NCBI GenBank assembly: GCA_964483375.1
Contig: CAZABJ010000041.1
Coordinates: 1 to 25,535 of the forward strand
Length of the DNA: 25,535 bases
Direction: 5' to 3'
DNA from: JAUIEH01 sp964483375
Lineage (GTDB): Bacteria; Pseudomonadota; Alphaproteobacteria; Caulobacterales; Maricaulaceae
The translations under genes and the position numbers were made by a program. This document shows positions 7,893-15,808 of the stretch, piece by piece. The notes beneath the pieces are model-generated. The model was not told where the DNA came from, ran no database searches, and saw nothing but the letters and a program-made list of their open reading frames with translations. Within the stretch, counting starts at the first letter, position 1, and each line of letters starts with the position of its first letter.

Positions 7893-8473
7893 TGCAGAGC
7901 GGCAAGCGAGGCGCGGCGCATTCGATGCTCTTAGCCGCCGAGCGGGTCTCAACGCCCCAGATGCGCGATTGGGTGCGCGCGATGCGGAGCGAGCTCCATC
8001 TTGTGGAGGAGGCTGAGGCGTTCGGCTTTGCGTTGGGGTGTTTGACAGCCGTCCTTCGGGCGAGCCTGTTTTCGGACTGGGGTCTCTCGCGTCTCAGCCG
8101 TCTGGCGATTGTTGCGGGTCCCCTCGGCTTCGCAGCGACCTGTCTGGGGGTTGGCGCGACCCGGGGCGCCCTTAACGGACCCACCTGGGTTTTGCTCGGG
8201 ATCGCGGCGTTCTACGCGCTGGTTTCCGGGCTCGCCTGGGTCGGAAAACTCAGCGCCCTTCGGGGCGTGTTGGCGCTCGCCCTGGGGCTGAGCGGCGCTG
8301 TCGTCGCCGGCTTCACGCTTAACAACGGGCTCCCATGGGCGTTGGGCTATCAATCCTTCTACTTCGCCGTCGCCGTCGAGCAGGTCGGGTTTTTGGCCTT
8401 CACGTTTTTGGCCGTCGGTTTGGCGGCGCATTGGCGGAGGCGAGCCCGCCACGAATGGGAGGCGTCGCGATGA
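7892..8473 (+). CDS. Uncharacterised membrane protein, PadR-associated
   Basis: A 193-residue protein whose family I do not recognise. The first 60 or so residues are amphipathic and hold MRDWVRAMRSELHLVEEAEAF, a charged stretch followed by ALGCLTAVLR, which may pack against the membrane. Then come four likely membrane helices at about residues 69-89, 98-117, 124-144 and 155-180. The tail WRRRARHEWEASR is positively charged, suggesting a cytoplasmic C-terminus. I use the ATG at 7892, overlapping the padR stop; the GTG at 7889 is in frame and equally close to the GGGAGG at 7876-7881. A cytosolic helical prefix followed by a small membrane domain is common next to PadR repressors. A sensor, an anti-sigma-like protein or a stress-related membrane protein are all possible, but none is shown by the sequence. 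Confidence 0.75.
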   Translation: MQSGKRGAAHSMLLAAERVSTPQMRDWVRAMRSELHLVEEAEAFGFALGCLTAVLRASLFSDWGLSRLSRLAIVAGPLGFAATCLGVGATRGALNGPTWVLLGIAAFYALVSGLAWVGKLSALRGVLALALGLSGAVVAGFTLNNGLPWALGYQSFYFAVAVEQVGFLAFTFLAVGLAAHWRRRARHEWEASR

Positions 8474-8817
8474 TGCGAGCAATTCACTGGACCTTGGCCG
8501 CCCTCGCCGGGGTGTTGGGCGTTGGCCATATGACGCTCGGTTTTTTGGCTGAGGGCGACTGGTCGCTTGGCAAGCATTGGTTCATCGGCGCGGGGCTCGC
8601 CATGGCGGCGACAGCGGTCGCAAACGCGATTTCATTGCGAGCGGGGGACCGGTCCAGCCCCCTCGCGTTGCTCATCCTCAACGGATTGCTTGCGGCCTAT
8701 TTCGCGACGGCCTTGCCGATGCTGTTTGCGCCGCAGGTGTTCGTCGGTTTGATCGCCTTCGCCGGCATGGCTGGGCTCACCGCTTTGAGCGTCCTAAAGC
8801 CGCAAAGCGTGCGGTAA
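8470..8817 (+). CDS. Small four-helix membrane protein, unknown function
   Basis: A 115-residue, very hydrophobic protein with four predicted helices at about residues 7-26, 37-55, 64-84 and 88-108. It has no signal peptide cleavage site that I can see and little soluble sequence: GDWSLGKHW between helices 1 and 2 and RAGDRSSP between helices 2 and 3. I do not recognise the family. The ATG at 8470 overlaps the stop of the preceding membrane protein by four bases (a second ATG at 8473 follows at once), which points to translational coupling and possibly a two-subunit membrane complex. It is the last gene of the PadR cassette. The frame is open far upstream, but that part is only a shadow of the preceding gene. 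Confidence 0.75.
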   Translation: MMRAIHWTLAALAGVLGVGHMTLGFLAEGDWSLGKHWFIGAGLAMAATAVANAISLRAGDRSSPLALLILNGLLAAYFATALPMLFAPQVFVGLIAFAGMAGLTALSVLKPQSVR

Positions 8818-8839
8818 GGGGCGTTTGCCAGCGGAGCGG

Positions 8840-8859
8840 ACGCGGTCTATCAACCGCGT
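8840..8859 (+). other. Stem-loop between the PadR cassette and proS
   Basis: ACGCGGT and ACCGCGT form a perfect 7-bp stem with a 6-base loop (CTATCA). Only a weak pyrimidine run (TTCCCCTCT) follows, not a U-tract, so a true intrinsic terminator is doubtful. It may reduce read-through or shape the proS leader. Confidence 0.35.
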
Positions 8860-8882
8860 TCCCCTCTGACGAGAACATCCGC

Positions 8883-10244
8883 ATGCGCCTCTCTCGCTAT
8901 TTTCTGCCCGTCACCAAAGAAACCCCGGCCGAGGCCGCTATCGCCAGCCATCAATTGATGCTGCGGGCGGGGCTGGTTCGCCAAGAATCGTCGGGCATTT
9001 ACTCTTGGCTGCCCTATGGCCAAGCGGTCCTCGCCAATATCGCGAAAATCGTGCGCGAAGAGCAGAACCGCGCCGGCGCCCTTGAGATGTTGATGCCGAC
9101 GATACAGTCGGCGGATCTGTGGCGGGAGAGCGGGCGCTATGACGACTATGGCGAGGAGATGCTTCGCATCACCGATCGCCATAAGCGAGAGATGCTCTAC
9201 GGTCCCACCAATGAAGAGATGATAACGGCGATCTTTCGGTCAGCCTGTCGCTCCTACAAAGATTTGCCCAAGCTTCTCTACCATGTGCAGTGGAAATTTC
9301 GCGACGAGGTCCGCCCCCGTTTTGGCGTGATGCGCGGCCGTGAGTTCTTGATGAAGGACTGTTATTCGTTTGACTTGGATGAGGCAGGCGCCCGCGCCTC
9401 CTATAACCGCATGTTCCTCACCTATCTGAACACTTTCGCCCGCATGGGCTTGAAGGCCGTGCCGATGCGCGCCGATACGGGGCCGATCGGCGGGGATCTC
9501 AGCCACGAATTCATCATTCTCGCCGAGACCGGCGAAAGCCAAGTCTTCTGCCATTCCGATTTGGTCGACATGCCGCCTCCCGGGCTCGACATCGATTTCG
9601 ACGGCGACTTGCAGCCCTTGGTGGATGCGCGCACCGCGCTCTACGCCGCCACCGACGAGATTTTTGAGAAGGAAGGCGAAGAAGCGCGTTTCCACGCCGA
9701 GGTGCCCGAGGAAAAACGCGCCTCAGCCCGGGGCATCGAAGTCGGCCATATCTTTTATTTCGGCGAGAAGTACTCCGCGCCGATGAACGCGGTGGTCACC
9801 CACCCCGATGGCGGCGAACGCCCCGTGCATATGGGGTCATACGGCGTCGGCGTGTCGCGTTTGGTCGGGGGCGTCATTGAAGCCCATCACGACGACCGGG
9901 GCATCATCTGGCCCGAAGAGCTAGCCCCGTTCAAAGTCGGCATCGTCAATCTGCGGCAAGGCAAAGCGGAGACCGATGCGGCCTGCGAGACGGCCTATGC
10001 CGCCCTCATGAACGCCGGACGTGCGCCGCTCTATGACGACACCCATGAGCGGCCCGGCGCCAAACTCTCCATCATGGAGCTCATCGGGACGCCGGCTCTC
10101 CTGATCATCGGACCCAAGGGGCTCGAAGAGGGTACGGTCGAGGTGAAGGAGCGGGCCACAGGCGCGACCCGGAAGATGTCGCTTGAGGACGCGATCGCCG
10201 TGCTCGCCGACGGTCGCGTGAGCGAATTGGCGGCGCAAGCATGA
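8883..10244 (+). CDS. proS: Proline--tRNA ligase (short alphaproteobacterial type)
   Basis: This class II aminoacyl-tRNA synthetase charges tRNA-Pro in the cytosol. The product is 453 residues, the short alphaproteobacterial form without the large editing insertion found in the 570-residue E. coli enzyme. Visible are the N-terminal RLSRYFLPVTKE, GIYSWLPYGQAVLANI, YGPTNEEMITAIFR, motif 2 in FRDEVRPRFGVMRGREFLMKDCYSFD, motif 3 in GSYGVGVSRLVGGVIEAHHD, and a C-terminal anticodon-binding domain. I choose the ATG at 8883 because it begins the conserved sequence; the same frame is open to 8577, but that part lies over the small membrane-protein gene. The stop overlaps the next start (ATGA). Proofreading of Ala-tRNA-Pro would have to come from a separate ProXp-type protein, which is not in this window. 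Confidence 0.95.
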   Translation: MRLSRYFLPVTKETPAEAAIASHQLMLRAGLVRQESSGIYSWLPYGQAVLANIAKIVREEQNRAGALEMLMPTIQSADLWRESGRYDDYGEEMLRITDRHKREMLYGPTNEEMITAIFRSACRSYKDLPKLLYHVQWKFRDEVRPRFGVMRGREFLMKDCYSFDLDEAGARASYNRMFLTYLNTFARMGLKAVPMRADTGPIGGDLSHEFIILAETGESQVFCHSDLVDMPPPGLDIDFDGDLQPLVDARTALYAATDEIFEKEGEEARFHAEVPEEKRASARGIEVGHIFYFGEKYSAPMNAVVTHPDGGERPVHMGSYGVGVSRLVGGVIEAHHDDRGIIWPEELAPFKVGIVNLRQGKAETDAACETAYAALMNAGRAPLYDDTHERPGAKLSIMELIGTPALLIIGPKGLEEGTVEVKERATGATRKMSLEDAIAVLADGRVSELAAQA

Positions 10245-11542
10245 GCATGCAAACCGTCGCTCAGGCGGGCCCAACGCCGTCCACCGCGCCGTTTGGGACC
10301 TGGGAACGCGTTATCGCCGGGCGCTATCTGAGATCGCGACGAACCCAAGGCGGGGTGGCGCTGATTTCCGTCATCGCCTTTGTCGGCATTCTCTTGGCGG
10401 TGGCGGTTCTGATCATCGTGATGTCGGTGATGAACGGGTTTCGGCAGGAGTTGATCTCAAAATTTTTGGGCGTTGAGGGGCATGTCTATGTCTCCGCCTT
10501 CGGCTTGACGCCGGAGCAAGTCGACGAGATCCGCGCCGACATCGAACAAGTTGACGGGGTGATCACCGCGACGCCTGTGTTGCAGGGGCCCGGCATGGTC
10601 GCGAGTTTGGGCGATGTGGCGCCGGCTTTCATCTTCGGCGTCGCGCCTGAGGACCTGGATAACTTCGAGCCGATTCGGGAGGGCTTGATTTCAGGGTCCC
10701 GAGACGGGTTCGGCGTCGGGCGAAATGGCGGGGACCGGATATTGGTGGCCTACCGACTGGCCGGGCGGTTCGGTTTGGCGGCGAGAAACGAGATTAATCT
10801 CGTCGCCGCGGCGGGGCGGGCGACAGCCTTCGGCACCGTGCCGAACCGCAAGACCTATGAAATCGCCGGCACCTTCGCCATCGGCATGACCGAACTCGAC
10901 AATCTCTACATATACATGCCCATGGAACAGGCCCGGGTGTTCTTAGGTCGCGGGGAGGCGACCGACACCATCGAAGTCCGCATTGAAGACCCTGACCAAG
11001 CCGAACGCATGGTGCAGCGGCTGCGCGAGGTCGTGCCGCTTGGGGTGCCGGTCAATGACTGGCGCGCGCGACATCAGTCGCTGGTCAGCGCGCTTGTCGT
11101 GGAGCGCAATGTGATGCGCCTGATCTTGATGCTCATCGTCGCCATTGCGGCGCTGAACATCATTTCCGGGCTGGTCATGCTTGTAAAAAACAAAGGCCGC
11201 GACATCGCCATTTTGCGCACGATGGGGGCCACCCAGGGCTCGGTTCTCCGCATTTTCATGATGGCCGGCGCCGCTATCGGCGTGTTGGGCACGTTGAGCG
11301 GGCTCCTTCTCGGCGTTTTGTTCTGTCTGAATATCGGGGCCATTCAAGGCGCGGTTGAGTTCGTGTTCGGCGAAGTTTTCCCGGCGGACATCTATTTCCT
11401 CGACGCCTTGCCGGCGGAAATTGAATGGTCGGAGGTGGCGATCGTCACGGGCTGGGGGTTGTTGATGTCTTGCTTGGCGACGTTGCCGCCGGCGTGGCGC
11501 GCCGCCCGGCTCGATCCCGTCGAGGCCCTTCGTTATGAGTGA
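10241..11542 (+). CDS. lolC: Lipoprotein-releasing ABC transporter permease (LolC/LolE family)
   Basis: This permease of the Lol system extracts outer-membrane lipoproteins from the inner membrane for hand-over to LolA. At 433 residues it shows the family layout: a cytoplasmic N-terminus (RVIAGRYLRSRR), TM1 at about residues 38-62, a periplasmic domain of about 220 residues with FGVAPEDLDNFEPI and GRDGDRI-like elements, and three C-terminal helices. RDIAILRTMGATQGSVLRIF, between helices 2 and 3, is the typical coupling region for the ATPase. Only one permease gene occurs here, directly followed by lolD, so the complex may be a homodimer as in LolF-type systems rather than a LolC/LolE pair; that is inference. 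The start overlaps the proS stop and the gene overlaps lolD by 8 bases. Confidence 0.92.
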   Translation: MSMQTVAQAGPTPSTAPFGTWERVIAGRYLRSRRTQGGVALISVIAFVGILLAVAVLIIVMSVMNGFRQELISKFLGVEGHVYVSAFGLTPEQVDEIRADIEQVDGVITATPVLQGPGMVASLGDVAPAFIFGVAPEDLDNFEPIREGLISGSRDGFGVGRNGGDRILVAYRLAGRFGLAARNEINLVAAAGRATAFGTVPNRKTYEIAGTFAIGMTELDNLYIYMPMEQARVFLGRGEATDTIEVRIEDPDQAERMVQRLREVVPLGVPVNDWRARHQSLVSALVVERNVMRLILMLIVAIAALNIISGLVMLVKNKGRDIAILRTMGATQGSVLRIFMMAGAAIGVLGTLSGLLLGVLFCLNIGAIQGAVEFVFGEVFPADIYFLDALPAEIEWSEVAIVTGWGLLMSCLATLPPAWRAARLDPVEALRYE

Positions 11543-12254
11543 GCCGTGGACGCCGCCGGATCTGGAGCCGGTGCTCAAAATTCGCGGCTTGGCTCGGTCC
11601 TATCAGTCAGGGCATGAGACCCTGGAGGTCCTGCGCGGGGTCGACTTGGACGTCCGTCCTGGCGAAATCGTGGGCTTGATCGGTCCCTCGGGCTCGGGCA
11701 AGTCCTCGCTGTTGCATGCCGCTGGGTTGTTGGAGCGACCGAGCGGGGGAAGGGTTTGGGTCGAGGGCGAGGAGTGCATTGGCCTGCCCGACCAGGACAG
11801 AACGAAAATCCGCCGGCGCAAAATCGGTTTCGTCTATCAGTTCCACCATTTGCTCCCTGAGTTCACCGCGCTCGACAATGTCGCGCTGCCTCAGATGATT
11901 GCGGGCAAGCCGCGCGGGGCGGCGCGGGCGGAAGCGGAGCGCTTGCTGGGACTGATGGGGTTGGCGGCTCGGGTCGCTCATCAGCCCGCCCAACTCTCAG
12001 GCGGCGAACAACAGCGGGTGGCGATCGCACGCGCGATCGCGAACGCTCCGCGTTTGCTGCTGGCGGACGAACCGACGGGGAATCTCGATCCGCAAACCTC
12101 GGCGAACGTCTTCCAAAGCCTTTTCGACCTCGTGCGCATCGAGGGCGTGGCCGCGCTCATCGCCACGCACAATCTCGAGCTGACCGGATTCATGGATCGG
12201 GTGTTCGCGTTGAAGGAAGGCGGGTTGGCGCCGGTGGCGCTGGAAGGTCGTTGA
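11535..12254 (+). CDS. lolD: Lipoprotein-releasing ABC transporter ATP-binding protein
   Basis: LolD is the ATPase of the Lol complex and sits on the cytoplasmic face of the inner membrane with the upstream permease. The 239-residue protein has a Walker A GPSGSGKSS at residues 50-58, the Q-loop in GFVYQFHHLLPEFTALDNV, the ABC signature LSGGEQQRVAIARA from residue 154, Walker B LLLADEPTGNLD (Asp178, Glu179), and the switch His in ALIATHNLELT. Spacing and the FHHLLPEF stretch are those of the LolD/MacB/FtsE group, and the neighbour makes LolD the best choice. The ATG lies within the last codons of the permease gene. About 76 bases separate its stop from dnaE, which has its own predicted promoter. 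Confidence 0.94.
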   Translation: MSEPWTPPDLEPVLKIRGLARSYQSGHETLEVLRGVDLDVRPGEIVGLIGPSGSGKSSLLHAAGLLERPSGGRVWVEGEECIGLPDQDRTKIRRRKIGFVYQFHHLLPEFTALDNVALPQMIAGKPRGAARAEAERLLGLMGLAARVAHQPAQLSGGEQQRVAIARAIANAPRLLLADEPTGNLDPQTSANVFQSLFDLVRIEGVAALIATHNLELTGFMDRVFALKEGGLAPVALEGR

Positions 12255-12273
12255 GCCGCCGAGTCAGCTAAGC

Positions 12274-12302
12274 TTGACGTCAGCTGGCGCTCAAAATAAG
12301 AA
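12274..12302 (+). promoter_or_regulatory. Predicted dnaE promoter
   Basis: TTGACG at 12274-12279 is a good -35 element and TAAGAA at 12297-12302 is a weak -10 with a 17-base spacer. A heptamer GTCAGCT occurs at 12263-12269 and again at 12279-12285, on both sides of the -35 box. A GAGTC site (GANTC, the CcrM methylation motif) is at 12261-12265. Position-based call only. Confidence 0.35.
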
Positions 12303-12330
12303 CGTAGGGGGAATAAAGTCGGAGGTGGCG

Positions 12331-15300
12331 ATGCAAGGCTTCGTCCATTTGCGGTGTCGGTCGGCCTATTCGCTCCTGGAAGGCGCGTTGAAAACCAGCG
12401 ACATCGCGCGGCTCGCCAAGGCCGAAGGCATGCCGGCTGTCGCGCTGACCGACGCGGACAACCTGTTCGGCGCGCTTGAGTTCTCTGAGACGCTCAGCCA
12501 GTCGGGCGTGCAACCCATTATCGGGTTGTCCTTGGCGGTGCGGCTCGCGCCGCCGGAATTGGGCGCCAAGCGCGCCGCCCCTGACGGTCGGCTGGCGCTG
12601 CTTGCGCAGTCCGAAGCGGGCTACCGCCGCTTGATGGCGCTGTCGAGCATGGCCTTCTTGGATGTCGGAGCGGCGGATGAGCCCCATGTTCCGCTCAGTG
12701 CGGCCTGCGAAGAGGCTGAAGGCCTGATTTGCCTCACCGGGGGGCCGGACGGTCCGCTTAATCGCCTCATCGTGCAGCGGCGTGAGGGCGAGGCGCGAAA
12801 GCTCCTAGACCGCCTCTCAAACGCCTTTCCAGGGCGGCTTTATGTCGAGCTTCAGCGTCATGGCGGTGCGGAAGAGCAGACCGCGGAAGCGTTTCTGGTG
12901 GAGGAGGCCTATGCGCGGGGCCTGCCTCTGGTCGCCGCCAACGAGCCCTATTTCGAAAGTCCGCGCATGTATGAAGCGCATGACGCGTTGTTGTGCATGG
13001 GCGAGGGGACGTTTCTTGGGACTGAAGACCGGCGTCGGCTGACGCCTGACCATCATTTCGCGTCGGCCGCCGAGATGGCCGCGCGGTTTTCCGATCTGCC
13101 CGAGGCGATTGAAAACACCCTCGATGTGGCGCGGCGCTGCGCCTTCCGGGTCCGCACCCGCAAGCCCATCCTGCCGAACTTCACCGGCGAGAAGGGCCGC
13201 GACGAGGCCGCAGAACTCGCCGCCCAGGCCGAAGCGGGTCTGAAGGCGCGCCTTGCGGCCGGCCCGATGTCGGCCCCGGAGGAAGACTACTGGTCGCGCC
13301 TTCGCCACGAACTCGACGTCATCACCTCGATGGGCTTCCCCGGTTATTTTCTGATCGTCGCCGATTTCATCAAATGGGCGAAGGCTGAAGGCGTCCCGGT
13401 GGGGCCGGGCCGGGGGTCGGGCGCGGGCTCGGTGGTGGCTTGGGCGCTCACCATCACCAATCTCGACCCGCTGCGCTACGGCTTGTTGTTTGAGCGCTTT
13501 CTCAACCCGGAACGCGTGTCGATGCCGGATTTCGATATCGACTTCTGTCAGGAGCGGCGCGGCGAGGTGATCGACTACGTCACCCAGCGCTACGGCGCCG
13601 ACCGGGTCGCGCAAATCATCACCTTCGGCTCGCTTCAGGCCCGGGCGGTTTTGCGTGACGTCGGGCGGGTGATGCAGCTCCCTTTGGGGATGGTCGACAG
13701 ACTGGCCAAGCTCGTGCCCTTCAATCCCGCCCATCCGGTCACCCTCCGGCAAGCCATCGAGGGGGAGCCGCGATTACAGTCAGCGCGCGACAACGACGCC
13801 GACGTGGCGAAACTGCTTGAGACGGCGCTTAATCTCGAAGGCCTTTACCGAAACGCTTCGACCCACGCCGCAGGCGTGGTCATCGGGGACCGGCCATTGG
13901 TCGAACTCGTGCCGCTTTACCGCGACCCGCGGTCCCCCTTGCCCGCCACCCAGTTCAACATGAATTGGGTGGAACGCGCGGGCTTGGTGAAGTTCGATTT
14001 TCTGGGCCTGAAGACGCTCACCGTGATCGCGCGCGCGCTCGCTTATCTGGAAGGCGAAGGCGTGTCCCTGGACTTGGACGCTGTCCCGATGGACGACCGC
14101 GCCACGTTCGAAATGCTGTCCTCAGGCGCCTCCATCGGCGTGTTCCAGCTGGAAAGCTCGGGCATGCGGGACACGCTCAAAAAACTGCGACCCGACAAAA
14201 TCGAGGACGTGATCGCGCTGATTTCGCTCTATCGGCCCGGTCCGATGGACAACATCGACACATATGTGGATCGCAAATTCGGACGCGAGCAGCCGGACTA
14301 TCTCCATCCTTCTCTCGAACCGGTGCTGAAAGAGACCTACGGGGTCATCATCTACCAAGAGCAGGTGATGCAGATCGCGCAGATCCTGTCGGGCTATTCT
14401 CTCGGCGAGGCCGACTTGTTGCGGCGGGCCATGGGCAAGAAAAAGCCCGAGGAGATGGCGAAACAGCGCGAGCGGTTTCTTTCTGGCGCAGCGGAGCGCG
14501 GCGTCGCTGCGGATAAAGCCGCAGGGATTTTCGACTTGGTCGCGCAATTCGCGGGCTACGGGTTCAACAAATCCCACGCCGCCGCCTATGCGCTCATCGC
14601 CTATCAAACCGCCTATCTCAAAGCCAACCACCCCGTCGCCTTCATGGCGGCGCTGATGAGCTTGGACGCGCACAACACCGACAAGCTCGCCGCTTTCGTT
14701 CAAGAAACTAAGCGCATGGGCATCACCATGCTGCCGCCTGACGTAAACGCGTCTGAGGCTGACTTTTCTCTTGAAGCCGGCGCGGTGCGCTACGCCCTTG
14801 GCGCGGTGCGCAATGTGGGCAGCGCAGCCATGGAAGCGCTCGCGGCGAGCCGTCGAGACGGGGGCGCGTTCGCCTCGCTGTTCGACCTCGCCCGGCGCGT
14901 CGATCCGCGGCTGGTGAACAAGCGCGCCTTTGAAAGCCTCGCCAAGGCGGGGGCGTTTGACGGGGTGGGCGCGGATCGGCATGCCGCCTTCGCCGCTGCG
15001 GAGATGCTGACGTCGGCGGCGAACGCGAGCGCGGCTGAACGGGATATGCAACAGTCCAACCTGTTCGACGCCGCAGCGACCGCCGAGCCGCCCTTGCCGG
15101 CGGTCCAGCCGTGGACGGCGCATGAGCGCCTGGACCATGAACGCGCCGCGGTCGGGTTTTATCTGAGCGGCCACCCCTTGGACGACGCCGCCGACGCGTT
15201 GCGGCGGCGCAATGTCGTGTTCTCCGCGGAGTTGGCGGCCGTCGCCGCGGAGGGCCGGGAGCGGGCGAATATCTGCGGGGTGGTTCGGCGGCGTCAGGAG

Positions 15301-15756
15301 AAGGTGTCGCAAAAGTCCGGCGAGCGTTTCGCGTTTGTGTCGTTGTCTGATCCGACAGGGGAGTTCGAAGCGTTGGCGCCGCCGGAATTGCTGGTTCGGG
15401 CGCGGGATGATTTGGAGGCTGGCGCGGCGGTTGTCTGCGGCGCTCGGCTCTCCGGACGCGACGGGGAGGTCAAGATTTTCCTCGATAGCGTCTCGCCCCT
15501 CGATACCGCGTTGACGGGCGCTTATGGGGGCTTGCGCATTTATGTCGATGGTCCTGACGCGATACCGGGCGTGCATGCGTGGCTGACGCGATTGGCCGAT
15601 CGCGAGGGCGGGGATTGCGGCCAAGTCGCCCTCGTCGCTCCGGCGGGTCCGGGGCGGGAGGCTGAGGTCGCGCTGCCTGGCGCTCTGCCCGTGGATGCGG
15701 CCGCGCGCGCGGCGTTGAAAACCGCGCCGGGCGTTGTCGCGGTGGAGGAAATGTAG
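12331..15756 (+). CDS. dnaE: DNA polymerase III subunit alpha
   Basis: DnaE is the catalytic subunit of the replicative polymerase. The 1141-residue product has the DnaE1 order: an N-terminal PHP domain (FVHLRCRSAYSLLEGALK, ALTDADNLFGALEF), and a palm with the catalytic aspartates in MPDFDIDF (Asp400, Asp402) and VKFDFLGLKTL (Asp556), which match E. coli D401, D403 and D555. A fingers region with GRGSGAGSVVAW and QEQVMQIAQILSGYSLGEADLLRRAMGKK follows, then helix-hairpin-helix elements, an OB-fold (about residues 980-1080) and a C-terminal tail. The PHP metal motif is degenerate (HLRCRS), as in many DnaE1 proteins that leave proofreading to DnaQ. The ATG at 12331 follows GGAGG at 12321-12325; the frame opens earlier, but the upstream part is not conserved and overlaps the predicted promoter. 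No error-prone DnaE2 features were noticed. Confidence 0.96.
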   Translation: MQGFVHLRCRSAYSLLEGALKTSDIARLAKAEGMPAVALTDADNLFGALEFSETLSQSGVQPIIGLSLAVRLAPPELGAKRAAPDGRLALLAQSEAGYRRLMALSSMAFLDVGAADEPHVPLSAACEEAEGLICLTGGPDGPLNRLIVQRREGEARKLLDRLSNAFPGRLYVELQRHGGAEEQTAEAFLVEEAYARGLPLVAANEPYFESPRMYEAHDALLCMGEGTFLGTEDRRRLTPDHHFASAAEMAARFSDLPEAIENTLDVARRCAFRVRTRKPILPNFTGEKGRDEAAELAAQAEAGLKARLAAGPMSAPEEDYWSRLRHELDVITSMGFPGYFLIVADFIKWAKAEGVPVGPGRGSGAGSVVAWALTITNLDPLRYGLLFERFLNPERVSMPDFDIDFCQERRGEVIDYVTQRYGADRVAQIITFGSLQARAVLRDVGRVMQLPLGMVDRLAKLVPFNPAHPVTLRQAIEGEPRLQSARDNDADVAKLLETALNLEGLYRNASTHAAGVVIGDRPLVELVPLYRDPRSPLPATQFNMNWVERAGLVKFDFLGLKTLTVIARALAYLEGEGVSLDLDAVPMDDRATFEMLSSGASIGVFQLESSGMRDTLKKLRPDKIEDVIALISLYRPGPMDNIDTYVDRKFGREQPDYLHPSLEPVLKETYGVIIYQEQVMQIAQILSGYSLGEADLLRRAMGKKKPEEMAKQRERFLSGAAERGVAADKAAGIFDLVAQFAGYGFNKSHAAAYALIAYQTAYLKANHPVAFMAALMSLDAHNTDKLAAFVQETKRMGITMLPPDVNASEADFSLEAGAVRYALGAVRNVGSAAMEALAASRRDGGAFASLFDLARRVDPRLVNKRAFESLAKAGAFDGVGADRHAAFAAAEMLTSAANASAAERDMQQSNLFDAAATAEPPLPAVQPWTAHERLDHERAAVGFYLSGHPLDDAADALRRRNVVFSAELAAVAAEGRERANICGVVRRRQEKVSQKSGERFAFVSLSDPTGEFEALAPPELLVRARDDLEAGAAVVCGARLSGRDGEVKIFLDSVSPLDTALTGAYGGLRIYVDGPDAIPGVHAWLTRLADREGGDCGQVALVAPAGPGREAEVALPGALPVDAAARAALKTAPGVVAVEEM

Positions 15757-15808
15757 CCACGGTGCATACGCCTGGTTCAGCCTTAGGCCCGCGTTAAGGA
15801 ACAAGGCC

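Noticed and set aside
8577..8882. Long upstream extension in the proS frame
   Set aside because: It overlies the small membrane-protein gene in another frame, and the conserved ProRS sequence begins at the ATG at 8883.
12274..12330. Longer N-terminus for DnaE
   Set aside because: The extra residues are not conserved and the GGAGG before the ATG at 12331 fits a normal start; the sequence is better explained as promoter and leader.
14122..15804. Long open frame on the - strand (560 codons)
   Set aside because: It is antisense to dnaE, has an Arg/His/Gln-rich composition with no domain, and is explained by the high GC content and codon bias of dnaE.
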